Assembly (NCBI GenBank): GCA_030608925.1
Contig: JAUWDF010000022.1
Location: forward strand, 1-8,153
Direction of reading: 5' to 3'
Length of the DNA: 8,153 bases
From: Candidatus Bathyarchaeota archaeon
Lineage (GTDB): Archaea > Thermoproteota > Bathyarchaeia > Bathyarchaeales > SOJC01
Part shown: one piece after another, positions 6,246 through 8,153 of the stretch
Layout of the letters: each line of letters starts with the position of its first letter
Position numbering within the stretch: position 1 is the stretch's first letter
The notes under the pieces: generated by a model
What the model saw: the letters and a program-made list of their open reading frames with translations, nothing else
Told to the model about the DNA's origin: nothing
The model's database searches: none
Translations under genes and position numbers: made by a program

Positions 6246-7124
6246 CTATCGCAGAACTGACTTCGCTTTCAGCTTTTCGTAGACGATTTCTTGCATTCTT
6301 TTTGCGTCTATGTCAAGAAGTGGAGTCTCACTGATAATAGTCGGCTTCAAATCGAAGGCGACTATGATATCTGCGAGAAGATCAAATCGGGGTCCATACC
6401 CTGGCGTCATCAGTGAATGATGGCGCTTTTCACCGCGGAAAGTGTATTCAACTAGGGAGAAATGACAATGAAGATCTCTAGCAGTTTTGCTACCAAGACG
6501 CTCTTCAATTTTTTCAACTATTTGTCGGAAATCGTCATGGGTTGTAAGGTTTCCTCTTCGTCTCGCATAAAGATGGGCCCAGTCCACAACTGGCTCAGTT
6601 TGCTCCACACTTTCACAAATAGTGATAATTTCCTCCAAGGTTCCAAGTTGAGCTAATCTTCCTGAGGTTTCTAGTCCAAGGGTTGCTTTGATGTTTGTTG
6701 ACTGCATCATTTCTACTATTTGTCGCAATACCTTGATAACAGTCACCAAATCTGCTCTATGAGATCTCTTCTGACTGTAATATCCTGGATGAAACGTGAT
6801 TGTGTGAGCCTTCATCCACTTGGCAGCAGTAGCAGCAGCAATCAGTCGTCTCTTGCTTGCTTCTATTATTTTTTGACTTCCAACAAGGTTCACATAGTAA
6901 GATGCGTGGAATGTCAGCCATACATCGTGGTCTCTCGCATTTTTACCAAGCTTCTCCGCTGCCTCCTGATTTACTTGAGGTTTTTGTCCCCATCGAACTG
7001 CTTCATATTCCAATGCATCAAGTCTTTGTTTTTGGAGATAACACGGAAGATTATACGTAGGTGATTTGGTTTCCTTAAACCCTTGAGGAATTCCCGCAGG
7101 ACCAAATCTCGGTCTGTCTGGCAA
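6246..7124 (-). CDS. Endonuclease IV-like TIM-barrel protein (AP endonuclease family 2)
   Basis: Endonuclease IV cleaves DNA 5' to abasic sites using three zinc ions in a TIM barrel. This 292-residue archaeal relative opens with RFGPAGIP. Matched to E. coli Nfo it keeps H73 (TFHASYYVNL, Nfo H69), H112 (FHPG, H109), E152 (LETSG, E145), D181 and H184 (DWAHLYARR, D179/H182), H219 (LHCH, H216), H235 (KRHHSL, H231) and E266 (ISETP, E261). The exception is K233 where Nfo has the zinc ligand D229 (VDRHHSL), so one metal site looks altered. The start is TTG: no in-frame ATG occurs before the conserved FHPG region and RFGPAG begins at residue 6. An AGGA precedes the TTG immediately. The stop of the membrane-protein gene is 5 bases upstream. 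AP endonuclease activity is plausible; a sugar isomerase-like barrel of the same superfamily is the main alternative. Confidence 0.85.
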   Translation of the reverse strand: MPDRPRFGPAGIPQGFKETKSPTYNLPCYLQKQRLDALEYEAVRWGQKPQVNQEAAEKLGKNARDHDVWLTFHASYYVNLVGSQKIIEASKRRLIAAATAAKWMKAHTITFHPGYYSQKRSHRADLVTVIKVLRQIVEMMQSTNIKATLGLETSGRLAQLGTLEEIITICESVEQTEPVVDWAHLYARRRGNLTTHDDFRQIVEKIEERLGSKTARDLHCHFSLVEYTFRGEKRHHSLMTPGYGPRFDLLADIIVAFDLKPTIISETPLLDIDAKRMQEIVYEKLKAKSVLR

Positions 7125-7129
7125 TCCTG

Positions 7130-7984
7130 CTACCGTCGATAAAAGCGGGTTCTAATATAATAACTATATAAGATAGCTATAATGGCGACCAACCAAGCTG
7201 CTAGGTTCTGCGCTAGGAGGAATTTTATAGTAGGATTAAGAGAAACCAGACCCCTTGATATTGGGGATGCTACTGCTTCAAGAGCAGATCGAAACGGTGG
7301 CGCTATTGCAATCAATGCCCCATGGATTACTGAAGCTACAGCTCCTAGGGGAGAAATTGTATTTGAAATCGTTTCAAATACAACAATTGTTCCAGTCACT
7401 AGGTTGAGAAACACTGGGTTACCCTGGAAAAAATCTGCAGTTGCTGATGGGACAAGTCTTGGATACACTGCTATCGTGAGGAGAAGAAGAAGGGCAATAA
7501 AAGTGACTGCTATTGTTATGGCACCCCTTATAGTAGCTCTTGAAGAGGCCATTTTAAGTGCAATGTATGCGATTCCCCTAGTTCTTAGGATCTTGTGCCA
7601 AATTTTGCCTATCGCTTGCACTATTCTCCTTGTGAATTGTCTTACAGACCTTAAGTATACTCGTCCTCGGATTGTTCTTCGCACTCTTGGCTTTTTCTGA
7701 ACTTCTGGCTTTCGCGTTCCAGAAGCGATCTTAACAGTAATATGCATAAAACTGGCTGTAAGAGTAATTATCACAGCCACTGGAACAAGAAAATAGAGGG
7801 GACTAAGCGTAATGCCGACGAAAGGTAGGTTAACTCCTAATGGATCTTTGATACCTGTTGAGACCGCAAAACTTACAGCAATATATTCCAACACTACAAC
7901 AACTACTATGAAAATAACCACAGCAAACATGTTCTTTGGTGCTGTCCAACGGAGAATGGAACGCCTTTGGGAGTCCGAGGTCAT
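7130..7984 (-). CDS. Multi-pass membrane protein of unknown function with a basic cytoplasmic loop
   Basis: This 284-residue protein leads the minus-strand operon. Likely membrane segments are at about 19-42 (very rich in V and I), 58-84, 154-177 and 256-277. A moderately hydrophobic stretch at about 190-228 may add one or two re-entrant or membrane helices. Between the second and third segments lies a strongly basic stretch (about 85-137, with over 15 Arg/Lys and very few acidic residues) that should be cytoplasmic by the positive-inside rule. The C-terminus is also basic (RTRFYRR). I see no transporter, protease or enzyme motif and do not recognise the family. The start is firm: an in-frame TAG directly precedes ATG 7984 and GTGAGGA (7995-7989) lies 4 bases before it. 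The 5-base gap to the endonuclease IV-like gene implies cotranscription. Its role is unknown. Confidence 0.8.
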   Translation of the reverse strand: MTSDSQRRSILRWTAPKNMFAVVIFIVVVVVLEYIAVSFAVSTGIKDPLGVNLPFVGITLSPLYFLVPVAVIITLTASFMHITVKIASGTRKPEVQKKPRVRRTIRGRVYLRSVRQFTRRIVQAIGKIWHKILRTRGIAYIALKMASSRATIRGAITIAVTFIALLLLLTIAVYPRLVPSATADFFQGNPVFLNLVTGTIVVFETISNTISPLGAVASVIHGALIAIAPPFRSALEAVASPISRGLVSLNPTIKFLLAQNLAAWLVAIIAILYSYYIRTRFYRR

Positions 7985-8153
7985 CTATTCCTCACTTCTG
8001 AAATAGGTTACGGTTGTAGTAGTAAAGACGACAGATATCAACTTTCCCTCATTTTACCGCAGGAAAGCTTCAACATTAAATAGGGAAATCCATAACGTTT
8101 AAATGTCATCGTTATTAAACGCAATATTTCTCTAATACAGAAGAACTGATTAA
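7985..8153 (-). promoter_or_regulatory. Promoter and leader region of the minus-strand operon
   Basis: No credible gene is visible in these last bases; a plus-strand ATG at 8103 reads only ten codons. Read on the minus strand, TATTTAAT (8082-8075) is a good archaeal TATA-like box and would start transcription near 8053, leaving a leader of about 70 bases before ATG 7984. A second A/T box, ATTTAAAC, lies at 8104-8097. Around it are two nested inverted repeats: ATAACG (8092-8097) with CGTTAT (8110-8115), and CGTTTAA (8096-8102) with TTAAACG (8115-8121). These could be an operator or back-to-back TATA boxes if a divergent gene starts beyond the window. Confidence 0.45.

Noticed and set aside
6720..7064. 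A 114-codon plus-strand frame opposite the endonuclease IV-like gene
   Set aside because: The opposite strand carries the family's conserved metal-site motifs over the same bases, so this frame is a by-product.
7182..7700. A 172-codon open frame on the plus strand opposite the membrane-protein gene
   Set aside because: It is antisense to a gene with a firm start, ribosome-binding site and clear membrane segments. Its translation is arginine- and isoleucine-rich without any domain, as expected of a shadow frame.
1..8153. Defence system, mobile element or CRISPR array
   Set aside because: No nuclease-helicase, toxin, transposase, integrase or regularly spaced repeat could be found on either strand; the gene families present are ordinary metabolic, RNA-modification and repair types.

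Overview
This window looks like chromosomal DNA from an archaeon. Supporting signs are an endonuclease IV-like protein opening with the archaeal-style RFGPAGIP segment, two moeA paralogues in tandem, an archaeal-style arginase-family enzyme, Shine-Dalgarno motifs of the GAGG/GGAGG type, T/A-rich TATA-like boxes and several TTG or GTG starts. Base composition is moderately AT-rich and codon use looks even across the genes. A mesophilic TACK-type lineage such as Bathyarchaeia is my guess, but this is inference; no rRNA or ribosomal protein is present to settle it. I see no tRNA, rRNA, CRISPR array, insertion sequence or phage gene.

Layout. Bases 1-1078 (+) are the 3' part of an m5C RNA methyltransferase gene; its frame is open to the left edge, so the first in-window ATG is internal. 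It meets tail-to-tail, with a 4-base overlap of stop codons, an arginase/agmatinase-family gene on the minus strand (1075-1968). A divergent promoter region of about 150 bp (1969-2120) separates that gene from a plus-strand pair: a double zinc-ribbon protein (2121-2510) and, 12 bp later, an AAG/Mpg-family alkyladenine DNA glycosylase (2523-3122). A T7 tract that could end this transcript lies before a small four-helix membrane protein (3254-3712, +).

The right half is one minus-strand operon, read from right to left: a promoter region at about 8040-8153, an unknown multi-pass membrane protein (7984-7130), an endonuclease IV-like TIM-barrel protein (7124-6246), and two different moeA genes (6204-4966 and 4963-3731). 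Gaps are 5, 41 and 2 bases, so cotranscription and partly coupled translation are likely.

How the genes work together. The two MoeA proteins should insert molybdenum or tungsten into adenylylated molybdopterin; two copies may reflect specialisation by metal or by acceptor enzyme. AAG and the endonuclease IV-like protein are families that act in succession in base excision repair (damaged-base removal, then cleavage at the abasic site), although they sit in different transcripts here. The arginase-family enzyme is probably agmatinase for polyamine synthesis. Most of the window is ordinary archaeal housekeeping. The points worth a second look are the substituted metal-site residue in the endonuclease IV-like protein, the divergence of the tandem MoeA pair, the zinc-ribbon/AAG pairing, and the unidentified membrane protein that leads the operon.
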